64,000 nt of DNA from Polaromonas eurypsychrophila (GCF_014641715.1 NZ_BMIG01000009.1:1-64000), one strand, 5' to 3'; positions 7,578 to 18,979 are shown, counted from the stretch's first letter. Translations and numbers: made by a program. The notes: generated from the sequence alone by a model not told the origin.

Positions 7578-8627
7578 TCAGATTCCAGTGGCAGTTTCGG
7601 TTTCGGTTTCTGGGGCAGGATTCAGGGCGACACAATCGACGCCTGCATCAAAGCCACGAATGGACACGCGTCCGATCGGCCTAGTGACGGGATGGGTGAA
7701 ACGGGCCGCTGCGTAGGCTTGTTGGGTTGCGACGACCTCGCGGGCATTGGCCATGCTGCAAAGACGGGCAGCCAGATGCACGCTGGCCCCAATCACGTCG
7801 TATTGCTGCTTTTGCCCTGCCCGGCTGGAGTCGCCCACCAGGCCGGCCAGGATCAGCCCTCCCGCCACGCCAATTCCGTAGGGGAAAATCTGCTGGCATC
7901 CGTTGTCCGCCAGCTCCACGGCACAACGCATCGCCAGATAGGATTTCCCCATCCCGCGGAAAACGGCCAAAACGCCATCGCCAGTGAATTTGATGACAGA
8001 ACCTTCATAGTCGCGCACCAGCCTGGCCTGGATGCTCAGGGTCTGATTGAGCTGCCTGAAAAACTCCCGTGGCGGCAGTTGGGTGATCATCTCGGAAGAG
8101 CGACGAATGTCGGTAAACAGCACCGTGCCTTCAAAAAGCTCGACCTCGCCGGAGGGATTACGGTCCATGGCGGACAACGCATCCTCGGGCAACAGGTTTT
8201 CAAGTCGCGCAGCCTTGATTTCCATCGCGCGGCTGGCCTGTTTTCCCTGGACCAGATTACCGAGTGCGCCCCTGAAACGCTGTATCAAAAACGGTTTTTC
8301 GAGGATGGCATCCACCGCGCCGGTGTCGCGGCTCCAGCTGCGCAGCCGCTTGATGGCCGGCCCCGCGGAAGCGATGGCCAGAATGGCCGTGTGCGGAGCG
8401 ATCATCCTGATCAGTCGACAGCTTTCCAGGCTCTCAGGAAGATCGAAGTGGTAATTGAAAACCACCAGATCCGGCGTGTTGCCAGCCACTGACTGGGCCA
8501 AGCCGGAAACATCGGAGATGTGCACGACCCGGGTAAAGCCTTGCGCCTGGATGTCAGCCATCAACATGGCAGCCGTGACCGGATCGTGGTCCATCACCAG
8601 CAGTTGCATATTGTTTTCGCTTGCCAT
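7578..8627 (-). CDS. Pseudo-receiver domain plus class III adenylate/guanylate cyclase
   Basis: A 349-residue protein from the ATG at 8627, with two domains. Residues 7-125 resemble a response-regulator receiver with the acidic pocket (MDHDP, Asp13/Asp15) and Lys111 (EKPF). The phosphoacceptor position reads VVFNYHFD, with Asn58 where Asp is expected, so classical phosphorylation is unlikely. Residues about 165-335 form a class III cyclase: metal Asp173 (FTDIRR) and Asp217 (FTGDG), Lys213 and Asp277 at the positions that select adenine, and Arg288. The usual transition-state Asn is His284 (GASVHLAAR). This predicts ATP as substrate, with altered activity. A Cys-rich protein gene follows directly. 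Confidence 0.88.
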   Translation of the reverse strand: MASENNMQLLVMDHDPVTAAMLMADIQAQGFTRVVHISDVSGLAQSVAGNTPDLVVFNYHFDLPESLESCRLIRMIAPHTAILAIASAGPAIKRLRSWSRDTGAVDAILEKPFLIQRFRGALGNLVQGKQASRAMEIKAARLENLLPEDALSAMDRNPSGEVELFEGTVLFTDIRRSSEMITQLPPREFFRQLNQTLSIQARLVRDYEGSVIKFTGDGVLAVFRGMGKSYLAMRCAVELADNGCQQIFPYGIGVAGGLILAGLVGDSSRAGQKQQYDVIGASVHLAARLCSMANAREVVATQQAYAAARFTHPVTRPIGRVSIRGFDAGVDCVALNPAPETETETATGI

Positions 8628-8772
8628 TGGCTTGGGGTCCGAACTCTCTTGGTGTCTTGGGCGTGAGGGATGTTTCCTGACTGCCCATGCTCTGAACGAC
8701 CTTAGCACAGGGTCTGAAGCCGTGCTGGTTGCGCTGGGTCTGCCTGTGCAGAGAACATGCCGTTGCGGTGAC

Positions 8773-9900
8773 TTACAGCTTGTGCAACTGTCCCATGTCC
8801 GGCCGCGCCAGCCATTCCTGCAACTCATCGACCAGTTGCGCACTGGCCGTGACGGCGCTGCGCCAGGCCTTCATGCGACCGGGCAGGTCGGTGCCGTAAC
8901 GCAGAAAGTCATTGCGGTCCGGCAGCTTGCCGTTGGGCAGCGTTTTGACCCAGGCCGGATCGGGCGCCAGCAGCACCATGTTGTCCAGAAAGTGGGTGGC
9001 GCCGTGACGCCACTTCAGGCCTTTGTCGAGCCAGCCGGGCACCACGGCTTTCTGAAAGTGCGGGTACAGCACCAGGCCCGCCGGTTTCGAGTCATTTTTA
9101 CCTGCAGCCCCCGTCCCGCCTGCGTGAGCAGCTATCAAATCAGAAGCGTAATTGAGGTGCAGGTGGTAGTCGGTGATGCCGCCGTCCCAGTAAGCGCCGG
9201 GCGGCGCGCCGGGAATGTCGCGCACCGAACGCAGCATGAAGGGGATGGAACAACTGGCCTGCAGCGCCGGGTTGAAGTTGGCCTCGCAAAGTGCCACCTG
9301 GCGCGTGCGGTAGTCGCTGGTGGCGAACGGCAAAGGCGCTTGCTGGCTGGAAAAAACCACCCGCTCCAGCCAGGCACCCATGGCCTTGCGGTGCACGCAG
9401 TTTGTCAAAAACGCGCCCAGGTAACCGAGCGGTGTGCGCAAGCTGTGTTCACGGCCCAGCAGATGGCGCCCGCGTGAAGTCACGATGTGCAGGCGGTAAC
9501 GCGGGTGCTGCAGCACCTCCTGCACGCGGCCGCCGTAAAACACCGCCAGGCTCTGGCCGAACTGCTCGCTGACCAGCCGGGCGCTGGGCCGCTTGCGGCC
9601 GGGCTCGGGCGCAAAATCCTGCGCAATGTAGTCGTCTTCCAGTCGCTGGAAAGCTTCCACCGGGTTGGTCAGGCAGGCCGTCGCCATGCGCCAGGCGCCG
9701 ATCGATGCGCCGACCAAGTGCACCGGCTGGTCACTGGCGGCCAGCCACTCTCCGAAGATGAAACGGTCCAGCGGGCCCAGCACCAGGCCCTTGGGGCCGC
9801 CTGCCGCGCCCGGCACCACCCGCACGTCCTGCGCTTGCAAGCCATGTTCGGCGATGTGCTGGCGCGCGGTGGGGCCGGCGTAAATGCGGAGGGCTGGCAC
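8773..9900 (-). CDS. Patatin-like phospholipase/acyl hydrolase
   Basis: This 375-residue protein has the patatin catalytic dyad: Ser66 in GASIGAW (GXSXG), preceded by a Gly-rich oxyanion loop (GAAGGPKGLVLG), and the Asp of a later DGG motif (YWDGGITDYH). It is likely a cytosolic lipid or ester hydrolase. A family A repeat copy lies in frame between the catalytic half and the C-terminal region, adding the insert IAAHAGGTGAAGKND. The C-terminal third is duplicated as a fragment at 1442-1800. The gene is followed by the cyclase module across a 145-bp gap. Confidence 0.87.
   Translation of the reverse strand: MPALRIYAGPTARQHIAEHGLQAQDVRVVPGAAGGPKGLVLGPLDRFIFGEWLAASDQPVHLVGASIGAWRMATACLTNPVEAFQRLEDDYIAQDFAPEPGRKRPSARLVSEQFGQSLAVFYGGRVQEVLQHPRYRLHIVTSRGRHLLGREHSLRTPLGYLGAFLTNCVHRKAMGAWLERVVFSSQQAPLPFATSDYRTRQVALCEANFNPALQASCSIPFMLRSVRDIPGAPPGAYWDGGITDYHLHLNYASDLIAAHAGGTGAAGKNDSKPAGLVLYPHFQKAVVPGWLDKGLKWRHGATHFLDNMVLLAPDPAWVKTLPNGKLPDRNDFLRYGTDLPGRMKAWRSAVTASAQLVDELQEWLARPDMGQLHKL
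9093..9147 (-). repeat. Family A repeat, copy 4, in frame inside the patatin gene
   Basis: The minus strand reads TTTGATAGCTGCTCACGCAG, then GGACGGGGGCTGCAGG and AAAATGACTCG. It keeps the reading frame open and encodes the linker IAAHAGGTGAAGKND. The duplicated patatin fragment at 1442-1800 begins at its own copy of this repeat. Confidence 0.7.
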
Positions 9901-9914
9901 GGGTCTGATTTCTG

Positions 9915-9976
9915 GTTGCTATTATTTTGGTAGCTGCTTGCGCCCGACTGTCATGGGCTGAGGGCCTATTTGACTA
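9915..9976 (+). repeat. Family A repeat, copy 5, intergenic
   Basis: The plus strand reads TGCTATTATTTTGGTAGCTG, CTTGCGCCCGACTGTCATGG and GCTGAGGGCCTATTTG. This is one of the fullest copies. It lies just upstream of the patatin gene start, in the gap between that gene and tex. Confidence 0.75.
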
Positions 9977-10013
9977 TGAAAAGTGATTCATGGCTGTCTG
10001 CAGGGAGACTGCA

Positions 10014-12389
<2,376 letters not shown>

Positions 12390-12522
12390 GGAATTTCTGG
12401 AATGCGCTGGGAGAAAGGGGGCGAGTTTGCCACATGCCGCTGCACCGACCGGCGCCCAAAGTCCGCTACCATGTTCACCTCCCCCACCCACTCTTCTCCA
12501 TCAAGCAGCACACAGGACATTC

Positions 12523-14384
12523 ATGGCAGTCGAACAAGGCAGTGAGCTGGTCAAAGTGGTGGTTTTGCTGGGCGCCGGCGTGCTCGCCGTGCCGCTTTTC
12601 AAGCGCCTGGGCCTGGGTTCGGTGCTCGGTTACCTGGCCGCAGGCCTGGCCATCGGCCCCTTCGGCATGGGGTTTTTCAGCGAAGCCGCTACGATATTGC
12701 ATGTCGCCAAATTAGGCGTTGTATGTTCCTGTTTGTGATCGGGCTGGAGATGCAGCCGACCCGGCTCTGGAAACTGCGTCGCGAGATTTTCGGCTTGGGC
12801 CTGATGCAGGTGCTGGTGTGTGGCGCGCTGCTGACGCTGGTCGGCGTGGTCGCTGGGCTCAAGCCGCCGGTGGCCTTTATTGCTGCCATGGGTTTTGTGC
12901 TCTCGTCCACCGCCATCGTGATGCAACTGCTCGACGAGCGCGGCGACACCTCGACACCGCGCGGCCAGCGCATGGTCTCCATCCTGCTGCTGGAAGATCT
13001 GGCCATCGTTCCGCTGCTGGCCATCGTCGCCTTCATGGAGCCGGACACCGCCGACGGCGTCTCGCGCTGGGTGACTATTGGTGCGGCGCTGGCCGCCATC
13101 GTCGGCCTGGTGGCGGTCAGCCGCTGGCTGCTGAACCCGCTGTTTCGCATCCTGGCCAAAGCCCATGCGCGCGAGGTCATGACTGCCGCGGCGCTGCTGG
13201 TGGTGCTGGGTTCGGCACTGGCCATGCAGTGGGGCGGGCTGTCCATGGCCATGGGCGCGTTTGCCGCCGGTGTGATGTTGTCGGAATCAACCTTCCGGCA
13301 CCAGCTCGAAGCCGATATCGAGCCCTTCCGCGGCATCCTCCTGGGCCTGTTTTTCATGGGGGTCGGCATGTCGCTGGACATCCCGCTGGTGCTGGCCGAC
13401 TGGCCGCTGATTCTGGGCGGTGTGCTGGCCTACATGGTGTTCAAGGGCATTGGCATCTACGCCGTGGCGCGTGTCACAAAATCCAGCCATGGCGATGCGC
13501 TGCAGCGCACGGCGCTGATGGCCCAGGGCGGCGAGTTTGCCTTTGTGCTGTATTCGGCTGCGGCGGCCGCCGGCATTGTCGAGGCCAGTATCAACGCGGT
13601 ATTGACGGCGACCATCATCATCTCGATGGCGCTGACCCCGCTGGCGGTGTTTGCGCTGCGCTGGGTCACACCGGCCGAGCCCGAGCCCGACCTGGACGGC
13701 ATCGAAAGTGTCGAGGAAGCGCGCGAGATCAAGGGCAGCGTGCTGATCATCGGTTTCGGCCGCTTCGGCCAGATCGCCAGCCAGGCGCTGCTGGCGCGCG
13801 GCATCGACATTGCGCTGATTGAAAACGATACCGACATGATCCGTAGCGCGGCGCAGTTCGGCTTCAAGGTGTACTACGGCGACGGCACACGCATGGACGT
13901 GTTGCATGCCAGCGGCGCCTCGCATGCGCGAGCCATCCTGGTTTGCGTGGACAAGAAAGACGCTACCACCCGCATCGTCGAGCAGGCCAAGCGCGAGTTT
14001 CCGCTGACGCCCATCCTGGCGCGCTCCTTTGACCGGCAGCACGCTATCGAGCTGATCCGCCGTGGCGTGGATTACCAGATGCGGGAGACCTTCGAGTCGG
14101 CCATGGCCTTCAGCAGCGCTGCCTTGCGCCAGCTCGGCGTGGCCGATGCCGAAGTCCTCGAGATCGCCGAGGACATCCGCCGCCGCGATGCCGAGCGCCT
14201 GCAGTTGCAACTGGCCGGTGACATCCAGAGCGGCATCACGCTGATGCACGGTGGCCGCTGGACCCCGACGCCGCTGACCAAACCCAGAAAAACCGCCAAA
14301 GCACTTAACGAAGAGGCCGCGGATGCGATGGAGGACCTGCCGAGGAAGAGCGCATCGCCTGCGGGGCAGTCCGCCAGCCGCTAA
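12523..14384 (+). pseudogene. KefB/KefC-type K+/H+ antiporter gene with a single frameshift
   Basis: From ATG 12523 the frame encodes two transmembrane segments ([32 protein letters not shown]) and reaches VAKLGVV, then runs to a stop at 12738. A second frame from 12723 continues with [16 protein letters not shown] and the rest of a CPA2 exchanger. A C-terminal TrkA-N/RCK domain follows (IIGFGRFGQIASQALLARGI). One base is missing near 12720 between GVV and MFLF. If real, the full protein is not made; the 553-residue second part could start at ATG 12723 but would lack the first two helices. A sequencing error or reversible phase variation is also possible. Confidence 0.85.
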
Positions 14385-14390
14385 CGGGGG

Positions 14391-14410
14391 GCCTGCAGAC
14401 AGGCTTTTTT
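14391..14410 (+). terminator. Rho-independent terminator after the Kef-type gene
   Basis: GCCTG and CAGGC form a 5-bp stem with a CAGA loop, followed by six T (14405-14410). It begins 7 bp after the antiporter stop codon. The stem is short but the position and T run fit a terminator. Confidence 0.6.
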
Positions 14411-14471
14411 CCTACAGACACGCGCGCCTGAGCCGGGGGATGATGAAAGCTTTAATTTTTGGAGTTTCAGC

Positions 14472-14990
14472 ATGCGTATCCGAACCATTGTGTTGATTGT
14501 TGCCATTGCGCTGATGGCGGGTTTTGCGGCGCTGAACCTTGACGAATTTACCCGGCCGTCGCTGTTGAGCCTGGGCTTCACCACGGTGCAGGCGCCGCTG
14601 GGCCTGGTTTTGCTGGTGCTGCTGGTGGCCGCGCTGCTGGTGTTTCTGGCGACCACGCTGTACATCCAGAGCGCCCATTTGCTTGAAACCCGCCAGACCT
14701 CGCGCGAGCTGCACGCCCAGCGCGAGCTGGCCGACAAGGCCGAGGTCTCACGGTTTACCGAACTGCGCAGCTACCTGGAAGCGCAGGCTGTCGCCGCCAA
14801 CCAACGTGAAGCCACCCATGCCACGGTGCTGACCGAACGCCTGGCACAAACACAGCAGGCCATTGCAGTAAAAATCGACCAGTCCGGCAACACCCTTGCC
14901 GCCTACATTGGCGAGCTGGAAGACCGGCTGGAAAGCCGCGATGGTGTTCGCCGAGCGCCCGTGCGCTCAGATACACCGCCGCTAATTTAG
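14472..14990 (+). CDS. LapA-domain inner membrane protein
   Basis: A 172-residue protein with two N-terminal membrane segments (IVLIVAIALMAGFAALNLDE and LGLVLLVLLVAALLVFLATT), spaced as in the LapA (lipopolysaccharide assembly protein A) domain. A long charged helix rich in Ala, Glu, Gln and Arg then extends into the cytosol, probably as a coiled coil (about residues 70-150). The role is likely envelope-related, but LapA-domain proteins are functionally diverse. It stands alone between the Kef-type gene and the DUF1223 pseudogene. Confidence 0.8.
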   Translation: MRIRTIVLIVAIALMAGFAALNLDEFTRPSLLSLGFTTVQAPLGLVLLVLLVAALLVFLATTLYIQSAHLLETRQTSRELHAQRELADKAEVSRFTELRSYLEAQAVAANQREATHATVLTERLAQTQQAIAVKIDQSGNTLAAYIGELEDRLESRDGVRRAPVRSDTPPLI

Positions 14991-15060
14991 TCACCTTGCG
15001 GCAGTAAGAAGGCGCCCCCTTTCGCGACCAACGGAATCACCCATCAAAAGGACTCCGGAC

Positions 15061-15820
15061 ATGGTTACATTTGCTCCTAAAATCATAGCTGCTTGCGCTT
15101 TATCAGCATGGCTGTATGCCACATTTCGGCTGCAAGACCTGTGCACCGCCAGTTCCGGGCCGCAAGTCACACCTGTGCTGGAGCTGGACACCTCCGAAGG
15201 CTGCAGTTCCTGCCCCCCCCGGCCGACAGATAGGCCTCGACTTTCAAGGGCAAAGACCTGGTCCTGCAGGCTCTTCACGTTGGCTACTGGGACTACATTG
15301 GCTGGGTGGACCGTTTTGCCGCGCCGGCCTATACCCACCCGCAATGCGAAGTCGCCGTCAACAACCGCATGCGCAACATCTACACGCCGCAAGTGGTGGT
15401 CAATGGCCGCGACTGGCCGCAATGGGGCAACGCTCAATCGCGCATTTAAGGGTACGCGCGACACCGCGCGTACCCACCTCAGCATCAAACGTCTGGCGGA
15501 CGACCAGTTCGGGGCGACGGTGACGCTCACAGCCGCCCCGGGCGCCACGCAGCCCGGGGCTGCCTGCTGGACGGTGACCGAACACGGCCACAACTCGAAA
15601 GTCAAAACCGGTGAAAACGCTGGCGAATTTTTAAAGCACGACTTTGTGGTGCGCCAGTACATCCAGGCGGGCAAGTAAAAAAAACAACGCCTCACCCACA
15701 AAACTGGGCTTTCGCAGCATTGCCGCGACGCCCGGCCATGAGCGCCAGATCAACCTGGTGGTGTTTGAGCCACAAAGCGGCAAAACCCTGCAGGCGCTGA
15801 GCCTCCAATGCAAGGCTTGA
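15061..15820 (+). pseudogene. DUF1223-family secreted thioredoxin-like protein, inactivated by several frameshifts
   Basis: Pieces of one DUF1223 protein occur in three frames: LELDTSEGCSSCPP near 15180, then LHVGYWDYIGWVDRFAAPAY and TPQVVVNGRDWPQWG (15270-15430), then LKHDFVVRQYIQ near 15640, and KLGFRSIAATPGHERQINLV to the stop at 15820. Breaks fall at a run of eight C (15213-15220), near 15440-15460, and at a run of eight A (15677-15684). There is also an in-frame TAG after ADR. With this many lesions it is a true pseudogene. Its first codons overlap a family A repeat, which supplies the apparent signal peptide (KIIAACALSAW). Confidence 0.85.
15078..15133 (+). repeat. Family A repeat, copy 6, at the 5' end of the DUF1223 pseudogene
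   Basis: The plus strand reads AAAATCATAGCTGCTTGCGC, then TTTATCAGCATGGCTGTATG and CCACATTTCGGCTG. It overlaps the first codons of the broken gene, replacing the expected signal-peptide region. Confidence 0.65.
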
Positions 15821-15845
15821 TAATCCGCCTATAAGAAAAACGCTT

Positions 15846-16301
15846 TTGTTGCTGGCCTCGCACCTGGCGGTGCTGCTGACCGGTTTTGCGCTGGGCATTT
15901 ACCTGCTGCCCATCCTGACTGCGCCCATGACCCCTTCCGAGGCATTGGTCCAGTCGATTGCCGGCCAATCGCATTTTTGGGGCCAGTTTCGCCGTGACCT
16001 CACCGGCAGTAACCTGTTGCACTGGGGCGAAGGCGAAATCTCCGTGGACAAACAAACCATTGCGTTAATGAGCAAGGTCTCGCCCGGCCCCGACTACAAG
16101 CTCTACCTGGTGCCGGAGTTTGTTGAGAACGAAGCCCAGTTTCTCAAAGTCAAGGCCCGCTCCGCGCGGCTTGGCGACATCAAGACTTTCGAAAATTTCA
16201 TCGTGCCGGTGCGCGACGGCGTGGATGTGGCGCAGTACACCATGGTACTGGTCTGGTGCGAGACGTTTTCGGAATTCATCTCGGCAGCAAAATACCGCTA
16301 A
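15846..16301 (+). CDS. DM13-domain exported protein
   Basis: A 151-residue protein (as read from TTG 15846) with an N-terminal hydrophobic segment (HLAVLLTGFALGIYLLPIL) and a DM13 domain: FRRDLTGSNLLHWGEGEISV, KVSPGPDYKLYLVPEFVE and YTMVLVWCETFSEFISAAKY. DM13 domains are proposed to act in redox or electron transfer; the conserved Cys is in VWCETF. The reading frame continues five codons upstream as ATA-AGA-AAA-ACG-CTT, matching the usual MRKTL start, so the original ATG may have mutated to ATA. TTG 15846 or 15849 is then the only common start. It follows the DUF1223 remnant by 25 bp. Confidence 0.8.
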   Translation: MLLASHLAVLLTGFALGIYLLPILTAPMTPSEALVQSIAGQSHFWGQFRRDLTGSNLLHWGEGEISVDKQTIALMSKVSPGPDYKLYLVPEFVENEAQFLKVKARSARLGDIKTFENFIVPVRDGVDVAQYTMVLVWCETFSEFISAAKYR

Positions 16302-16419
16302 GCGGTCTCCTCTCCCAGAAGTTTGGGCGCAAATCATGCGTTTCTCAGGGTAAAGCCGATGCGCCTGGACGTGAAGCGGGGCTAATCTCTGGCGCTGACA
16401 TTACCTTGATCGGATCCTC

Positions 16420-17904
16420 ATGAGCACCTCCCCGCGCCTTTCTTTCACTTGGGCCACCGGCCTGGCCGCAAGCAGCCTGCTTGTTCTGGCGGGATGCGCC
16501 GCCTGGGCGCCGCCCGACCCCGTGGCAGTGATCCAGCGCGCCGAAACGGCCATGGGGGGCGGTGCAGCACTCAACACGCTTCGCTACGCAGGTAGCGGCA
16601 CCGGAGCCACCTTTGGCCAGGCTTACCAGCCCGGCACCTCCTGGCCAAAAATCACCGTCAGCAGTTTCTCGCGGCTGGTGGACTACCGCAATGCCGCCCT
16701 GCGCCAGGATGCCGCTGTGACCCGCGCAGAGCCGGCCGGCGGCGGTGCCTTGCCACTGATGGGGCTGGGCGAGCAGCGCAGCACAGGCATGCTGCAGGGC
16801 GCCTGGGCCTGGAACATGGTGGGGCCAGCACCCGTGGCATCGCCGGTGGCGCTGGACGGGCGTATCCATGACCTCTGGACCACACCGCACGGCGTGCTCA
16901 AAGCGGCGCTCAAAAACAAGGCCACGGCCGGCACTCGCACTGTGGATGGCAGGACTTACACCACTTTGTCTTTTACCGAGCCGGGCCGGTTTGAGGCCAC
17001 GGCTTACGTCAACGCGGAAAATTTGGTGGAACGTATTGACTCGCGCCAGCCCCATCCGGTGATGGGCGACACCGATTCGGTCATTGTTTTTTCGGCTTAC
17101 AGAGACTATGCGGGCGTCAAATTTCCCGGCCGCATCCGTCAAACCATGGGGGGCTCGGATATTCTGGACCTTCAAGTGAGCGAGGTGCAGGTCAACCCGG
17201 CCAGCGATCTGGTGGCGCCCGAGTTGGTGCGCCAGTTTGCCGAGCGCGTCGCAGTTGAAAAAGCGGCCGAGGGTATCTGGTTTCTGGCCGGTGGCTCACA
17301 CAACAGCGTGCTGATCGAAATGAAGGACCACACTGTGCTGGTCGAGGCACCACTGTACGACGGCCGTGCCGGCGCGGTGCTGGCCGAGGTGCGGAAACTT
17401 GTGCCAGGCAAACCCCTGCGTTATGTTGTCAACTCGCACCACCACTTTGACCATGCGGGTGGCCTGCGCACCGCTGTGGCTGAGGGCGCGACGCTGCTCA
17501 CCAGTGCCAACGCCAAGCCCTGGTGGGACAAAACGATGGCCAATGCCAACCGCATCCGGCCCGATGCCCTGACCCGCTCAGCGCGCAGCGCCTCTGTTGA
17601 AGGCGTCACTGGCAAGCGCACCCTGAGCGACGGCGTGCGTACCGTGGAAATTCATGAAATTCAGGGCAGCGTCCATGCCCAGGGCTTTCTGATGGTGTAC
17701 CTGCCCGCCGAGAAAATCCTGATTGAGGCCGATGCCTACACGCCCAGCCCACCCAACTCGCCCGCACCGGCCCAACCCAATGCCAACCACGTGAATCTGG
17801 TGCAGAACATCGAGCAGAACCGGCTTACGGTGGAGCGCATCCTGCCGCTGCACGGCCGCATGGTGGTTCTCGCTGATCTGATGACGGCGGTCGGCAGGAA
17901 ATAA
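16420..17904 (+). CDS. Metallo-beta-lactamase-fold hydrolase, predicted lipoprotein
   Basis: A 494-residue protein with a signal sequence ending in a lipobox (LLVLAGC, Cys26), so it is probably anchored to a membrane facing the periplasm. Residues about 30-280 resemble an outer-membrane-lipoprotein-like beta region, and the C-terminal part is a metallo-beta-lactamase domain with HHHFDHAGG (HxHxDH) as the di-metal site and a later EADAYTPSP. The substrate is unknown. No partner gene is obvious: a B-type repeat follows and the next gene is on the other strand. Confidence 0.85.
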   Translation: MSTSPRLSFTWATGLAASSLLVLAGCAAWAPPDPVAVIQRAETAMGGGAALNTLRYAGSGTGATFGQAYQPGTSWPKITVSSFSRLVDYRNAALRQDAAVTRAEPAGGGALPLMGLGEQRSTGMLQGAWAWNMVGPAPVASPVALDGRIHDLWTTPHGVLKAALKNKATAGTRTVDGRTYTTLSFTEPGRFEATAYVNAENLVERIDSRQPHPVMGDTDSVIVFSAYRDYAGVKFPGRIRQTMGGSDILDLQVSEVQVNPASDLVAPELVRQFAERVAVEKAAEGIWFLAGGSHNSVLIEMKDHTVLVEAPLYDGRAGAVLAEVRKLVPGKPLRYVVNSHHHFDHAGGLRTAVAEGATLLTSANAKPWWDKTMANANRIRPDALTRSARSASVEGVTGKRTLSDGVRTVEIHEIQGSVHAQGFLMVYLPAEKILIEADAYTPSPPNSPAPAQPNANHVNLVQNIEQNRLTVERILPLHGRMVVLADLMTAVGRK

Positions 17905-18040
17905 AGCCCCCACGGTCGCTCACTGCGTGTAGCCTGCGGCATCTCCCTGCCCCTTTCACAATCAAAGGGGCCACTGCGCCTACGGCCCGGCGAAGCCGGT
18001 TCCGCGGCCCTGGCTTGAAGGGAAAACTTCCACCCATGCC
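17905..18040. repeat. Family B interspersed repeat, copy 1
   Basis: Contains GCCCCCACGGTCGCTCACTG, then CGTGTAGCCTGCGG, a C-rich/G-rich inverted segment (CCCCTTT..AAAGGGG) and ACGGCCCGGCGAAGCCGGTT. Similar blocks are at 40622 and 62437. It fills the convergent gap between the metallo-hydrolase gene and the SDR gene at 18055. Confidence 0.7.
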
Positions 18041-18054
18041 GCGCCCGACAGGTT

Positions 18055-18963
18055 TCAGGCTTCGCGCAGTGCTTTCTTCAATTCTTCGCCGAGCTCGGGC
18101 TTGTGCGCAAACGGGCTGGTCGGGTTGCGCGCCTGCATGATGTCTTCCAGCCGCGTCTGCACCGAACCGATCGCCTTGGGATGGCTGTAGATGTAGAACT
18201 GGTTGGCAGCCACCGCGTCAAACACCTTCTGGGCCACATCTGCGGCAGTCACCTTGCCGGACCCCACCGCCTTGTCGCTCATGGCCTGGCCGATGAGCTG
18301 GCTGCGCGTGGGTTTGGCCGCTTCCAGCTCTCCCGGCCGGTTGCGGTGGCTCTGGCTGATGCCGGTGGGCACAAAGAAGGGGCACAACACCGAGGCGCTG
18401 ATCTGGTCAGTCACCAGCGCCAGGTCCTGGTACAAGGACTCGCTCATGCTGACCACCGCATGTTTGCTGACGTTGTAAATGCCCATGTTGGGCGCGTTCA
18501 GCAACCCGGCCATGCTGGCAGTATTGACGATGTGGCCTTGCCAGGCCGGGTCTTTTTTCGCGGCGTCGAGCATCATGGGCGTGAACACCCGCACGCCGTG
18601 GGCCACACCCATCAGATTGACGCCGATGACCCATTCCCAGTCTTTCAGCGTGTTCTCCCAGATCAGGCCCCCTGCCCCCACGCCGGCGTTGTTAAAGACA
18701 AAATGCGGCGCACCGAAACGCATAAACACCGCCTGACCCAAAGCTTCGACCTCGGCAGCTTTGGACACATCAAGCCGGAATGGCAGGACCTGCGCGCCAG
18801 TCGCTGATATTTCGGCCACCACCTTATCGAGTGCATCTTGCTGCACATCGGCCAGCACCAGGTTCATGCCCAGTCGGGCGCCTATGCGCGCGCACTCCAG
18901 GCCAAAGCCCGAGCCTGCACCCGTGAGAACTGCTGTTTTGCCTTTGAAATCCGTGATCATCAC
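18055..18963 (-). CDS. Short-chain dehydrogenase/reductase
   Basis: A 302-residue SDR with TGAGSGFG for cofactor binding, FNNAGVGAG, INTASMAGL-like strand (VNTASMAGLLNAPN) and the catalytic YNVSK. The C-terminal extension (IYSHPKAIGSVQTRLEDIMQ) is seen in larger SDRs acting on bulky substrates. It is the last gene of the long minus-strand acyl-CoA region, 16 bp after the ElaA-like gene. MM at the start leaves either ATG (18963 or 18960) possible. Confidence 0.88.
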   Translation of the reverse strand: MMITDFKGKTAVLTGAGSGFGLECARIGARLGMNLVLADVQQDALDKVVAEISATGAQVLPFRLDVSKAAEVEALGQAVFMRFGAPHFVFNNAGVGAGGLIWENTLKDWEWVIGVNLMGVAHGVRVFTPMMLDAAKKDPAWQGHIVNTASMAGLLNAPNMGIYNVSKHAVVSMSESLYQDLALVTDQISASVLCPFFVPTGISQSHRNRPGELEAAKPTRSQLIGQAMSDKAVGSGKVTAADVAQKVFDAVAANQFYIYSHPKAIGSVQTRLEDIMQARNPTSPFAHKPELGEELKKALREA

Positions 18964-18979
18964 TAACTCCTCGATTAAG

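Noticed and set aside
6486-8492. A long plus-strand open frame of about 668 codons
   Set aside because: It runs antisense to the LysR gene, the Cys-rich protein and the cyclase, all of which have clear family motifs. Its translation has no recognisable domain and is typical of high-GC antisense frames.
12715-12730. Programmed ribosomal frameshift in the Kef-type gene
   Set aside because: There is no slippery heptamer or following pseudoknot-like hairpin that I can see, so a deletion or sequence error is more likely.
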